Assembly: GCA_034670405.1 (NCBI GenBank)
Contig: JAXDDX010000001.1
Span: 6,312,001-6,376,000 of the forward strand
Direction: 5' to 3'
Length of the DNA stretch: 64,000 nucleotides
From: Hoplostethus atlanticus
Lineage: Eukaryota; Chordata; Actinopteri; Trachichthyiformes; Trachichthyidae
The number at the start of each line of letters is the position of its first letter. The first letter of the stretch is position 1. A model generated the notes under the pieces. It did not search any database, was not told the DNA's origin, and worked only from the letters and a program-made list of their open reading frames with translations. This document shows positions 11,440 to 24,200 of this stretch, piece by piece. Made by a program: the position numbers and the translations under genes.

Positions 11440-12450
11440 TCCCCATCTGATGGCCGCAGAGGGAAACTACCTCTCATTTTTGTGTGTGGTGAATATTTTG
11501 TGGGAAACATAACCAGGTGGTAAAAACTGGTCTGTGATCAGCGTGGGACAGAACGTGTGCTGTCTAAATGCACGAATCGGTTGTGAATGGACTTTATTTA
11601 TGTCTTTATTTCATTTTTTTTGTCTTCCCTTTCTCCCGTCTTTCAATTGTAATTGGACGAGAATATTCACAGACAAATTGAATTAGATGTCCCCGCCTAT
11701 GTACAATTGAGATATCTGTTACAGATGATGTGCCGTATAATGAATGCCTAATTTATGTAATTAGACCATTAAGCATAATCCGAGCATATGTTCTGAATGC
11801 CCTGAGGTCTTCTTCCAGGTACTCCCTCTGATGTCATCCAGAGACAACTAATGAGGAGGCTGCGTGGCCAGCAACCCCGCTCCTTGACAACATCCATAAA
11901 AACATATTATTATTATTATTATTGTTATTATATGGAACATTTTTTGGATTATTTTCTGATTTATGCTTGCACCTATCTGAATCCAAATTGAGACCCGCGT
12001 GAGCATCGGAGAGAATACGCTTTCATGTAGCAGCCTTCTGATTTCCTTTTGTGGTCAATAATTCATATTCAAGAGGGCGGCGTGTGAAGATGGCCTTTAA
12101 GTAGTGTGAATATCCCCTCACAGTCTAAAATTGCCCATCATTGAGAAGGTTCTTGTGAGAGCCCTCTGTCTGCTAATTAATTGTCATTCTACTGAATATT
12201 CATACTTATCATCAGCGCGTCCTTAATTGCACCGTAAAATATCTCTCGGGGCTGAAATCACCACGGACTTAATTAGAAGCGCGGGCCTATTGGTTGGAGA
12301 ATTACAGTACACGGCAGACAGCGAACTACGGGTTACCTGCCTTTCTCTGTATCTCTTATACGGAGCTTGTGGTTTACACAAGGATCGCCGCACCGCAAGT
12401 CCTTTTAAATCTACAGGCCTCCTTGTGATAATCATGCATGTTGAAATGGA
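11440..12450. promoter_or_regulatory. Candidate conserved non-coding element cluster upstream of FOXB1
   Basis: A 1-kb block of non-repetitive DNA with closely spaced homeodomain-like sites: CAATTGTAATTGGAC near 11644, ATGTAATTAGACC near 11755, GCTAATTAATTGTCATT near 12172, CCTTAATTGCACC near 12221 and GACTTAATTAGAAGCG near 12266. Paired AATATTCA words also occur near 11662 and 12195. A short (TAT)n lies inside at 11904-11932. The texture matches vertebrate developmental enhancers, and it lies 3.5-4.5 kb upstream of FOXB1. This is inference from composition and position only; overlapping short ORFs at 12223-12460 on both strands are considered chance. Confidence 0.35.
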
Positions 12451-15400
12451 ACCCGCGTGAAATAAGTGAAATGGAAAAATGCCATATACCCTCGCAGTTC
12501 GTTTATTCTTTCTGAATTACATGGGATTACAAATGTTTGCATTGAGAAGGCCATTTACACCTCTAGCAATTGCAATTTGTTTATTCATTGGTTCTTTGGT
12601 AAATCCACATCGCCTGGAGTTAGATACAGAGATACAGTCAGCAACCTGAGTGCACTGTGGGATTTTAAAAAGTTAAAGTTAATAAAGAACACCTCGAAGT
12701 GATGCACACTTGACAGATGAGGATTTGGCTTCATGCGAGCTTGAAATCACCATGAAAATTAAGCCAAATTGACTAAATAGTTAACAGTCCAAAAAGTTTG
12801 TAAACCTACATTCCCTAATTTCCTTAAAGTTTAGTCTTAAATACATATTGTGATCATCATAATTGTTAGGATTATATACCTTATGGACATCGTCAAAATT
12901 AATTTCTGGATTAATTGGTGTTGGTTTTCAAACTATAGTAACTTCATGCCTTGAATGCAATTCTCCGTGTCTGTAATAAGCATCACAGTCGACTTTAAAT
13001 TTCTCTTAATCGTTCCCTGAATAGCAGACGTTTTTTTTTTCTCTCCGTGGGTCTGGGTGGCAGCATATCTCAACTTGATTCAGTGTGACAATATTGTTTG
13101 GCTATCATTCGCTGCTTTAGGATGAATGGCATCGATCCTCTTTTAACAACATTTGTTTCCTATTGTGTTTGGGGGTGCAGCAGTGGAGGGCAGACGTGTG
13201 AAAGTGGCTGTTTGATTCTCTTTTTCATCCCCATGACCTCAGCTTTTGTGTGTCGTCACCCTGGGAATGTCACGCCTCACTACTCTACTTTAAGATGTTT
13301 CAGAAAGTGCCCTTTGTTTTCACTTCTTTTTTTTTTAGGCTCACACAAAATTGTTCTTGCCCCCCCCCCCTAGCTATAAAGGATACTTCAAGACTGAGGC
13401 ACGGTTCACAAGTGCAATGCAATTTGGCTTATCCCAACCTTTGTTCGGGTCCCTACAAATGACCAAACATAGTACAGACTTGATCTACTGCTGCTTGAAC
13501 TCAGGAGTTTGGGAGCAGCTAAAAACCCTATTCAGATTCAGAGTCATGGTGGTATTTTTCAGTGTGTGCATTCGGCAGGGACAAAGGGCCTACCGATATC
13601 CCATAACCCTGAAGCTCAAAAAGCAACACCGTCTGTGAGCAAAAAAAAAAGGGGAAAAAAAGAAACACTCTGCTCCTCTGTGGCTCGGTTGGTTAATACG
13701 AGTCCTGCAGGTTAACTTGCAAGGCACATATTTGCATGACAGCAACGGGCCACTTCTCAGTGCAAAAAATGAACGAATGGAATTGATAGTGGTTCGTCAT
13801 TGTCAGGTGTATAATTAAGAATCGCTCGTGAAAACTGAAATATATTATCTTTAATTATTTTCCACTCGCATTCACGCACATGTAGAAAATGATTTGTTGC
13901 ATATGAATCACACACATCGCAATATTTATTCTATAGAGTGGCAAAGTCTATGCGCTGCTATAATTTGGGATCATAAAGGACATATTAATAGTGAAACGAA
14001 TTTTAGACTCATATAGTTTTTTTAATAAATAGGTTGAATGTCAAAAGATATTTGATACTTGGTCGTGTGTTATCATTATCCACAGCGCTTGAGACGGGTC
14101 GACTGGGCCACTTCCTCGTGGACAAAACCTTTTCAACTGAACATAAATAGGAAATGACAGGTGTTTAAAGGAAGGAGGAAAATAAATAAAAATGAACGCA
14201 TGCTTGACATTTAGGTTGTGAGGGAAAGCTCGACTTTCCCCCCATATAGCCTAGAATATCCTTACTATAGTGCAATCTACAGAACAATGCAGTAAACTAT
14301 AGCAGATATATTTCACATTATTATTCCTGCTCCACACGTACCATACCGTATAATTACTACAATACACAGCAGTCAGCTTTATTATTTTTCCATGTGGGCC
14401 TGGATCTTCTTTGAGAGAGATTCTTAAAAACTCCTGACAACAGGGAAGACGCTGTCCTCTAACTCTTGGTTTCTGGATGAAAATAGCTGTGAACAGAGTC
14501 GACAATGCCTGGTGTTCCCGCACTGCGATTCTTTTCGTAATCCGTCAGACTGGTGATGGGGTGTATTGTGGATTTATGGGGGGAAATTAGCATAAATTAT
14601 GAGCAAATCTGCGTGTGCGTGTGTGTGGTCCCTGGTATTGCAAACCCTCCAAGCGGAAAGGTGGCCCTGGCCAAAAGCTTGAATAGCCATAGCTCAAAAT
14701 AGGCTTCCCATTTGGTTTTCACATTCATATAATTGACTTATGGATATTTTATACAGTTTTCGCCACACCATCCTCAAGGGTTTATTTGCATTTGTGAAGT
14801 ACTTTTCAATCTTCTTTACATAAACACAATAGACTTGATTGCCTCATGAAGTTTCAGTTTGAACAGCATTGTTTGCATTGTGTTGCTGTTTTTATATTGT
14901 CTGCTTCCTTTGCTCAGCTCTAGGCAAATTAGCTGAGAAAAACTAACAGTCGACTCATCAGCGATCTCGCTCATGGCAAATAATTTTGCTTGGCGTTTGC
15001 ATTTCGTAAACAATATTATTATTTATTTTAAATACAGGAAAACGCAATTTTCCCAGTAAAACAAACTAGACCTACTACCTTATAATCCACATCACATTAA
15101 AAAGATTTACCGAGCAGCTAAATGAGCTATAAGTGATACTTAACATTTTACGCATGGCGCATAAACCTTTAACAAAACTATACTCATTACACACAACACT
15201 GTTCAAAGAGAAATATTTTAATATATCCATGTTTTAGATTATACAATACAGACTGACTTCAACAACAGAACATATCGCTAAAAGCCAATTACAGGATATC
15301 AAAAAGTTGCAACGTGCCATATAATTTCCCTGTCATTCATTTGTATATTCCATTTATAATTGTGAATTGCAACTGTAAAGCCCGCTGAAGAAGTATGTTA

Positions 15401-15489
15401 GCGCATACCTTCACACACTGAGTGCCATCGCAGTTCAATTCCGGTTGCTGAGCCTTTTCACCCCTTTTTCTGTCTTCAAATGGAAATGA
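12451..15489. other. FOXB1 distal 5' flank, no supported exon
   Basis: No protein-coding exon is recognised. Simple runs include T10 near 13031, T11 near 13328 and C10 at 13361-13370. Several AT-rich non-repetitive stretches (for example 12860-13010 and 13780-13930) could hold further regulatory sequence. Overlapping short + strand ORFs at 13098-13715 in different frames have no family resemblance. Confidence 0.5.
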
Positions 15490-15984
15490 TTTCTATTGGC
15501 CCAAGGTGTCCATGTAAATAGGTGTAAATGAAACCAGATTATGCCTTTCTCCCAGCCCCCTCCTCCCATGGCAATTGTCATGTGATAGCAAAGAGGTGGC
15601 ACATTAATGGAGCGCCTCTACAGGGGTCTTTTCTGCTCATGTCACTACATAAAACTATCAGATGGTTAGAGGAAGGACATGGAGGCATCCACTTCTTAGC
15701 TCTTCTTATCAAGGACGCCAGATGAAGCCTATTCAACTCTGCTAGCGGGACAAGCTGACTTACTTTGCAAGAAAGACTTACAGCGCCCGTCATCCCATAA
15801 ATGTGCACCGTCCGACCGCCTGCAAACTCCAGAGGCGCTCAACCTGTACCGGCTATTTTACGCAGGTGATACTTCAGCACAGCCCCAGCTTTACAACCTT
15901 CAGCGGTTGTGTTCATGACGAGTGGTAAGCTTTCGCCAAGAAATCAAGGGAGACTAAATTTTACTTTTGTGAAAAATATCGAGG
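15490..15984 (+). promoter_or_regulatory. FOXB1: FOXB1 proximal promoter and 5' leader (inferred)
   Basis: This is the roughly 500 bp before the FOXB1 start codon. Local GC content rises compared with the upstream desert, and there is a CCAAT-type element in reverse (ATTGGCCCAAGG near 15495). No convincing TATA box is seen, so the transcription start is not fixed. A strong donor-like word, GTAAGC at 15925-15930, lies in the leader, so a spliced 5' UTR isoform is conceivable, though FOXB1 genes are usually single-exon. Confidence 0.45.
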
Positions 15985-16097
15985 ATGCCTCGTCCAGGGA
16001 GAAACACGTACAGCGACCAGAAACCACCTTACTCCTACATCTCTCTCACTGCCATGGCGATCCAGAGCTGCCCAGAGAAGATGCTTCCTCTCAGTGA
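15915..16097 (+). other. Upstream ORF overlapping the FOXB1 start
   Basis: An ATG at 15915 opens a 60-codon frame ending at 16097, out of frame with FOXB1 and overlapping its first 113 bases. If the transcript starts upstream of 15915, this uORF would compete with the FOXB1 start. The peptide resembles no known family, so any role would be in translational control rather than as a protein. Confidence 0.4.
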
Positions 16098-16926
16098 AAT
16101 TTACAAGTTCATCATGGATAGATTCCCTTACTACAGAGAAAACACCCAGCGATGGCAAAACTCTCTGCGGCACAATCTCTCCTTCAACGACTGTTTCATC
16201 AAAATACCACGGCGCCCAGATCAACCAGGTAAGGGCAGTTTTTGGGCGCTGCACCCCAGCTGCGGGGACATGTTTGAGAACGGAAGTTTCCTGAGACGCC
16301 GCAAACGTTTCAAAGTGTTGATGGCATCGGATCATTTGGCACCGAGTAAACAATCAGAGGCTGCCCATTACCTTCAACAGCAAGCCAAACTAAGACTCAG
16401 CGCACTGGCAGCCACCGGCACACACCTTCCGCAAATGTCCAGTTACAATCTTGGAGTGTCTCAGTCATCAACTTTTAAGCACCCGTTTGCCATTGAGAAC
16501 ATCATTGCCAGAGAGTACAAGGTCCCGGGAAGCCTTGCATTTTCCACCATGCAGTCCATGTCTGCCGGGTATCCCCTCCACAACCAATTGACTACAGCCT
16601 GGCCCCATATGTACAACACCAGCGTGATTGACACGGCGGCCCCAATTTCCATGGCAGGCAGCGACTACAGTGCCTATGGCGTGCCCATCAAGTCTCTCTG
16701 TCACGGGGGACAATCCTTGCCGGCTATCCCTGTGCCAATAAAGCCCACACTGACCTCCATGTCCGGTTTCTCGGCGCTACCTCCTCACATCCCTGCTTTT
16801 CTATCAAACTCTCCACAGTCTCTGAGCCCGACGTCCCCACAGACAGCGACGAGCCAAAGCAGCCCTGCCACCCCAAGCGAGACTCTGACGAACCCCGCGA
16901 CACTGCAGTCGGTGGCTGTCCATTGA
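15985..16926 (+). CDS. FOXB1: Forkhead box protein B1 (FOXB1)
   Basis: Intronless CDS of 313 aa (human FOXB1 is about 324). The forkhead (winged-helix) domain spans about residues 12-107, with [14 protein letters not shown] at its start, recognition helix [13 protein letters not shown] (59-71), and wing/basic region RRRKRFK (104-110). An engrailed-homology-1-like motif, FAIENII (168-174), is a likely Groucho/TLE contact. The C-terminus is Ser/Thr/Pro-rich and ends in SVAVH, as in the family. The ATG at 15985 is chosen because [18 protein letters not shown] is the family N-terminus. FOXB1 is a nuclear DNA-binding regulator of midbrain, mammillary/hypothalamic and spinal cord development. Teleosts have foxb1a and foxb1b; which one this is cannot be decided from sequence alone. 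Residue 29 is Cys where Ser is usual (IQSCPEK). FOXB2 is excluded by the short, FOXB1-like C-terminus. Confidence 0.97.
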   Translation: MPRPGRNTYSDQKPPYSYISLTAMAIQSCPEKMLPLSEIYKFIMDRFPYYRENTQRWQNSLRHNLSFNDCFIKIPRRPDQPGKGSFWALHPSCGDMFENGSFLRRRKRFKVLMASDHLAPSKQSEAAHYLQQQAKLRLSALAATGTHLPQMSSYNLGVSQSSTFKHPFAIENIIAREYKVPGSLAFSTMQSMSAGYPLHNQLTTAWPHMYNTSVIDTAAPISMAGSDYSAYGVPIKSLCHGGQSLPAIPVPIKPTLTSMSGFSALPPHIPAFLSNSPQSLSPTSPQTATSQSSPATPSETLTNPATLQSVAVH

Positions 16927-18240
16927 CCGACAATACAGTGAACTTTTCCAATAATGAACTGTTGGCTGTCCCAGGCCCCTTACCAAACCCAAAGTTTATA
17001 TTCTCGTCGTCGGAAAAATACTATCAAGGCGAGAAGTTGCGTTGATTTATTTGTGTATGTATTGAATGTGTCGCTTTAAATTCTGTCATAGGAGTCACAG
17101 CACAGAATCGCACAGCGAAGTATTGCTCTTCAAAATATAAATTATTTGATAGTTCTATTTTTCAGTTTATTGTAAAATGTAAGTTTTCTGGAAGGATTGA
17201 AGAAAGTTTGTTTTTTGGTATCACCAGCTATGATTTTAAGTGCTTGCAATTCCCATGGCAGATTTTCAGTTTTATCAAATAGCGAACTCACTTTTGCACC
17301 GTTTCTGTGTGACCACTGTAATGTCAATGAAATTGCGAGGCAATGGTTCTGTGTTTTTGTTTGCTTTTAATACTGGAATGATGGTTAAGGGTATACCAAA
17401 TAGGCATAGGGGTTAGATTTGTTCTTACCATCCCTGTAAAAAAAGAAAGCAAACAGAATAATGAAATCTTTTCAAAATTGAAAAGTAGTATTGTTGAACG
17501 TCCTCAAATGCAAGATGTGAATATTGAAAATAACTGATACTGAAATGTTGTAAAATGCACTTTTTAGTTTTATGTTTTAGATATCTATTTTCCAGAAAAA
17601 TGTTCTGTGAAGCATTTAATTTAAAAAGCTGTGGTGACCATGTGTATCAGATGCTGTAAATCTGTACTTTTCTGTTTAGGTAAAGCATGCATTCTAAATT
17701 TGTGTTGTTATTGTTGTTGTTGTTGTTTTGTTTTTATTTGGGTATTTTTTTTGCAAGCATGCGTGCTTTTGAAAAGTGTGCAAATAGTCTGCAATGAATT
17801 GGAAAAAAATGGTCATCAAAATATTTTCTCATTAAAAGTGAAGTAAACAATCACATTGCTTCTGGAGATTTTCTTACTAATGAGGCCACAATTTAATGTA
17901 ACGTATTTTTAAATAATAATTATTATTATTTCTTAATGTGTTTAACTAAAAGGAAATCACTTCATGGTGATATTTGATATCAATCTTCAGTTTTCAATTA
18001 GAAAACAATTATTTTAATGTAATCTTTTTTCCCCCATCCTAAATTCAGACCTGTATGAATTCAGTGTGAGTGTTAAAACGCTTTGCAGACATTAGAGCTC
18101 CTGCCGAAGCACCAGGGAGAGAAATGAATCGTGCAGTCGATTAGGATGCATGGAGTTGCCATGCCATGGTCACAGCGCAGACAACTGGGCTCATTCATCA
18201 AGCTGTAGGCTTTACACAATTAAGCCCAACAATAAACATT
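16927..18240 (+). other. FOXB1: FOXB1 3' UTR and downstream flank (inferred)
   Basis: AT-rich sequence following the stop codon. Candidate poly(A) signals are ATTAAA at 17831-17836 and AATAAA at 18231-18236; neither can be confirmed without transcript data. A short (GTT)n run lies near 17702-17730. Confidence 0.4.
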
Positions 18241-21200
18241 TCGACAAGCAACAAATACAGCAAGATATAGTAGGCCTAAGTCTAAAGTTAATCATAATGG
18301 TAGCAGGGTTGTATGAGTTTCAACTTCACAAATGTCCTAGGCTAATTAAATAAAATTGCCATATTGATAATTGCTCCATCCCGCAATGGGTGAAGGTAAC
18401 ACTGCAGACCTGCACTAAGTCTTCTTTTTCTATTTTTTTTCCGACTTTGTGTGCAAGTTTTATCATCATTTGTTTCTAAGGATAGACGGAGCAACATTTG
18501 CAATTAAATACTACTCAATACGAAATACATTTTTAACATTCACTTATTTTATTTGCTTTTAGAAAGGCTTGAATGAAAATAAAGCGCTTTATCTGCTTCA
18601 CCCATAGAAAGCAACAGCCTATCTCGGGGTATTAAACAAATACATTAGAATTCCGTCACTTTATGCAATCGAGTAGATCAAATAGAGGGTCTCAGGCCAC
18701 TTCATTCTCCCTCATTCACTTGAATTGAAAGTGCAAAGAATTGCAAACTTAGACTGGGCCACCAATGTAGATTTAGCCTTTTTTTCAGCAAGACAAAAAG
18801 ACTGATTTTTCACAAACACATTGCTGACTGGGGAACTAGGAAACGAGCTCCGAGACCCTTTTGGAATTTAAATCCACCCCTCCCCCATGGACTGTTTGTA
18901 CAACAGTGTTAGTTTTTTCCACTTTGTGCATTTGTATGTATTAATGCTGACTCTGGCTGATTAAATGTATTGAAGTTGCAAAGCTAGTTTCCAAGCTTCC
19001 ATTTTAAAGCTGATATTATGCTGTATAGTCGTGACAACTACAATTATAACACATTAATAGACAATGAAGCTTTTTGAATAAGCGCATTTATATGGTAATT
19101 AACTCACTTAAATAGAATAACATACCTGTATCTCTGTGAAGAATAAGAAAAAAGACAGCCAGCGCTCCTCATATAGACATGCTAAGGAAAGACCATATTG
19201 AACATGTTGAATTCACAATGTGCCAGGTAGTGAGAATAGATATTTGTGCATTTTGTCTATTTTTTGGAGTGAATATAAGTGCACACACAGCTACTATTTA
19301 GTTTGTCTAATGTATTGTCTAGGCGTTGCATTGATAAAATTACATAATTTGGGCTTTACAGGGCTGAAATATTTTGTGAACAAGAATGCATTCAGTGTAA
19401 ATTCACGTAGAGGGTGTGATCAAACAAATGTGAAACTATTTAACTGGAAGTTTTCATTTCAGCGCCTTCCTCTTTAAAAGCAACATCCAGTCATCCTACA
19501 TTTTAACACACATTGGTGATATCAGAAAAAAAGTCTAAAACGATGCACTGCAGAGGTTTTTATCTAATATCAGTATAGTCGGACCAGATAGATAAAAGGT
19601 TGAAGGTGTGACGTTGGCATTCAATTCCCATCCAAACAAATAAACACCTTCAGCTTTACCTGAAAGAAAGCGAAGAAAAGGACAAACCAATTACACCTCT
19701 TAGTGAGCAGATGGGATTAAAAATAATGTTACAGCTGATATAACATTTCAAAAAAGGCGGAGGCAGGAAAAGAAGTCCGTGGTTGAGGAAGGAGACAAGA
19801 GAAGCCTTAAAAACAGATATCAACCCATTGCCATTGAAAAAAAATGATCTTTTTACCCTCACCTGACATTCATCATATTGAACTCACAAGTCTGGAAAAC
19901 ATTATTTTCTCTGAATAATAACCTTAGACACCACTCGTTTCTGTCTTTAAGGCTTTTGCATGTCAGTTCCTGAAATATTACAGCTTTCCCAAGATATCCT
20001 TAAACTTTTAACCATTGTTACCTTTAATAATATATTTTTGCCCTATCAGTAAAACGTCTATTTTGCAGTGAGAATACAGATTTAGATTTTCTATAGATGG
20101 CTTGAACTGGTTACTTGAATGTTATTCTTAATTAGCACTAATATGAACTCAGTTGGGTAATCCAAGTCTAGCAAGTTGTCCTTGTTCTCTCAACTATGTT
20201 CTACTTAGACAATGAAGAAGGTCATCTTAGGCAGGGGATGAAATATAGACCACATGCAAAACCCCAATGTTGTAGTTTAATTAAAATAATTCATTAAAGT
20301 GGAAGCCCAAGGTAATTAGCATGTATAATTTATGATTTGCTTAATGCATGCAGGCAGTGGCCTCCGCAATAAACTCAACTTAACCTCAAGTAGAGAACTG
20401 AAATGGACAGGGTGCTGTTATTTACTGTGTGTTTATTGTTTGGGTATTTGTCAAGGGGAAGCAAGTGTTTCATAAAACACCGGATGTTATCTGGCTTTCA
20501 CTGCACACAAATGACTTATTTGTTTATGAGTTTATCTTGTGGATTTATGCCCACTTATAATGGAGGCTGTCAGGTTTGCTGGGAAAGATATTGGGAATTG
20601 CCCTCACTATTGAGTTTTTAACTTAGGTTCACTATTAGCTTGTTGGTCTGTACTGTTGAGAATAGTATGCTTGGATACTATAGTTTCTCTGCTGACAGAA
20701 TGAGGCCATGAGCGAACATGTACCACAAGATAGCGTATCTCCTCTTTTCCAGCAGGCTGTCAACACTGACTTTTGGAAGCAGCAAAATAATCAATGATAG
20801 ACAAAACTTGAATTATACTCTGCAAATGTGTCAATCCTTGACAAGCCTTTCACATTTTGAAACATGGCTAGTGGCGATATTTTCCTCTTTCTTGCAAATA
20901 CCGTGGTTTTGATAAAACGACAAAGTAAAACCAATATTTCAGATAGTAAACAGATTTATTTTAGTGGTAAATAGAGCAACATGGCTGACTACTCATTGCT
21001 GCGAAAGGAGCTACTGAATGTCGTTACTGTGAGCCACTGATGACTCAGAATAACCCAATGAAACCAGGTGATAACTTGCTAGTTTGTAACCATCTGGCAT
21101 GCAGTTTAGGTTTCCAAATATTTAACTTAAAATCAGACTAGACACGTTACACACAATCTACACTTGACAAATCTTATTTTATGCTTAACATTCATACAAT

Positions 21201-24200
21201 TTTGTCAATTTGTTTGTTAATTCTCTCCTGCATCCAGCCTGCGCCTCACCCACACCCTCCCCCCAGTCTGCCACATCATCTTTGCCATTTTATTGGACAA
21301 CACAGAAGATAATGATGTGAAATATAGAGGACAGTGTGGGGACATGCTACATAACCACAAATGAAGTCTGGATTGTCATTGTTTTGCGTAGTCTAGCTAC
21401 TATGCACCTTGATCCACTGAGGGCCCAGAACACCCCAGAATGACCAACTTAGAATCTTAGACTTGACTGGATCTTTTTCTCCAGTTACAGAAGTGAAAGT
21501 TAATTGAAAAACTCCTGTCCTCACAGTGCACGGTGTCAGTATCATATTATGGTAAAGTCATCAGTCATATACGTGGATCACGGGCTAAATGCATCACATG
21601 GCTGTGGCTAAGGGCAAAGGGCAGGTATAGTGGGCAGCTGGAGTAGCAGGGGAATGCAGAAGCATACAAGGCCGGCTCAGCCAAACACCCATGTGTGCAT
21701 GAAATTAGAGTGTCAACATCTGATTCATGCTGCTGGGTGGTGACTGTGAAACAAATTATGTCAGCGGGTGGCAGCAGCAAAATTCCACTGAGAAGCAGCA
21801 GATAGTGGCTACGTGGATGTTATGGTACGCCGTAGATTCTCTTCATTAGATTTGGGTGAAACTTCTGCCACCAATCCAAAATTCCCCAGCATATATTTCA
21901 AATCCTCACGAAATGAGTGAAAATTGGCCTTTTCAAAAATTGTGCTACCAAGTGCATTATTGAGCTCATAAAATACAAAATTTCCTAGGTGTTGTCTTAG
22001 AATAGACCGATTGGCTCTGATAAATGGGGTGATAACTGTTATTCAAGATAAGGATGCTTATTGTCACAGGGTGTTAGTTATGGTGCTAAGGAGGGACTCC
22101 TGCTCTGCAACAAAAACTACAAAGTCTTTACAGCTTAAAATGTCATAATCAAAGAGATTATTATGTGTTGGCAACTATATATATTGATCTAATGGAGGTT
22201 TAGTCTATAGATCATTCAGTAAAACATTAGCTGTAAATTTAATGGCGGGTATTCTTTTAGTAGGTCACCAGTTTCAGTGTGCAGTGAAAATGACGAACAC
22301 ATTTTTTTCCAGGTACAATTAAAAAAACAACAACGATAGAATGTAGAGTCAGAGAACATAATGTCTCATATTGTTGGCTCCTAAGTTTGTGCAGTGTTGG
22401 GCGGGTTGAGACAGGGTTGAGACAGCTCGAGCCTTGGCTGTACTTCCATCCATCAAACCTCAGGCACCAGCCCTGTCAGCCTCCACCTCCGAACACACTC
22501 CACCAATCACGTGACATATTCCTTACATTTGCCTAAACAAATAATACATCTTTAATTTCATGTTGAAGGTGGCTTTAGCAAATTGCATAACTGAAGTTAG
22601 ATACATTTAAGTGGACTATACTGATTGTGTACAATAATGTCTAAATTTCTGATAAATATATTTATTTTTCTGTCTAATCTGGCATGCCTATGAAGGGTGT
22701 GTGAGAACCAAAAGCCTCTGCTCTGCCCCAGCTTGTCTAGTCACAACTAATGGGCTATTCCTCATTTAAAATACAGCAATCTGTTGCACTTGCAGGGTAT
22801 TGGATACCTATAATTATGTTTCAATATTGTGTTCAAAGAAGTGCTACAGTGGGAGTTTGACCAAATGCAGAATTTCAGTGTGGGAAGCCAAATCAGCCGC
22901 TCATACAAACAAGCCTCTTTAATGAAGGTACTTAACAGATTTAACACTACAATGTTTTTTGTTCTCAAGTGCTTTAGCTGTTAGGTGTTAGAACTATAAC
23001 ATATTCTGTGGGTTTTAGCAGCCTGCTATTTCCCCTTTTAAATGTGGAACGACAAGCTAATTTATCACCTTTCGTTGGGATCTTATCGTACCCTCTACAA
23101 TCATAAACTAACACTTGCGCAGGACTTCAAAGGTGCACTAGGTAGCAGAGGTGAGAAGAGGTCCTACGTCCGCTGGGGGCCAGTTCCTTCCAGAGATGAC
23201 ATGGAGCTGATTAGCGGGAGTGTGCAGCGGGCCCCGTGGGGCAGCAGCTGGAGAAGCGCTCCCCAAGGGACCAGGGAGAGGTGTGAGTTTTGACAGCTTC
23301 TGTCTCTCCCCTCTGGATACTGCAGGGTCAGGGCACCCTCAGTGAGCCTGGGTTCCGTGCTGGATAGGAAGTCAGCGGTAATTGCTGTTCAGCCAGTGGG
23401 ATAGAAACAGAGGCCACAATGACCAGCTAAGAACACATAGCCCGTTTCCTCTTTGTCTTGGTGTGTTTGAGGAAGGATGCTACCTCCTTTCCAATAGAAC
23501 AAAGCTGCAATAAAGATCCCACAATCAAATACCATGTTGCAGAAGTTGCTGAGGAAGGCGTTCACGTCTTGCCAATTTATGCTGCACACTTGGAACCTTT
23601 TCCTATCCCGGGAGTCTGCGAGGCCCAGATGGCTGCTTGTTATTGCATAACAAGGCTACATTGTTTTGTTAATGTAACTTCATCTGTCTTTGATGTAATC
23701 TCATGTTGTCATGGCCAGTGTGAAAATCCCCATTAAGTGTATGATCCAGCACTGTGCTCATTGTGATTGTGATAATCTCCTGCATTGAAATTCCACTTTG
23801 TTCCTTTGTTTCTTTGTTAGTGAACACAATGTGAGGTTAATTAGCAGCCACTGGTAACCTCTGCGTTCCTGGATACTTGATCACAGCTGAAGTGTACTCT
23901 TCACTGGGATACAGGGCTGCTGGCACTCACAAGACTTAGCCCAAACACAAGGTCTCAGCCAATCGAAAACAAACAGAATACGAGCACAGCGCCGATTTAA
24001 TCCCTTTCAGATTACACAGGCCCCAAAAGTATCAATTGTAATTGTTTCTACATTAATTACTCTGATCTATATTTCCCTGCTTGGATCCAAGAGGAGGATC
24101 CAGAGGAAGTTACTATAAAACCAGCCTATCCATCATCATGACAAACATGAGGATAAGGTGATCAACTTTATGCACTGATCAACTTTATCAAGCATTGTCA

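Noticed and set aside
15961..16353. 130-codon - strand ORF over FOXB1
   Set aside because: It is the antisense shadow of the conserved forkhead exon.
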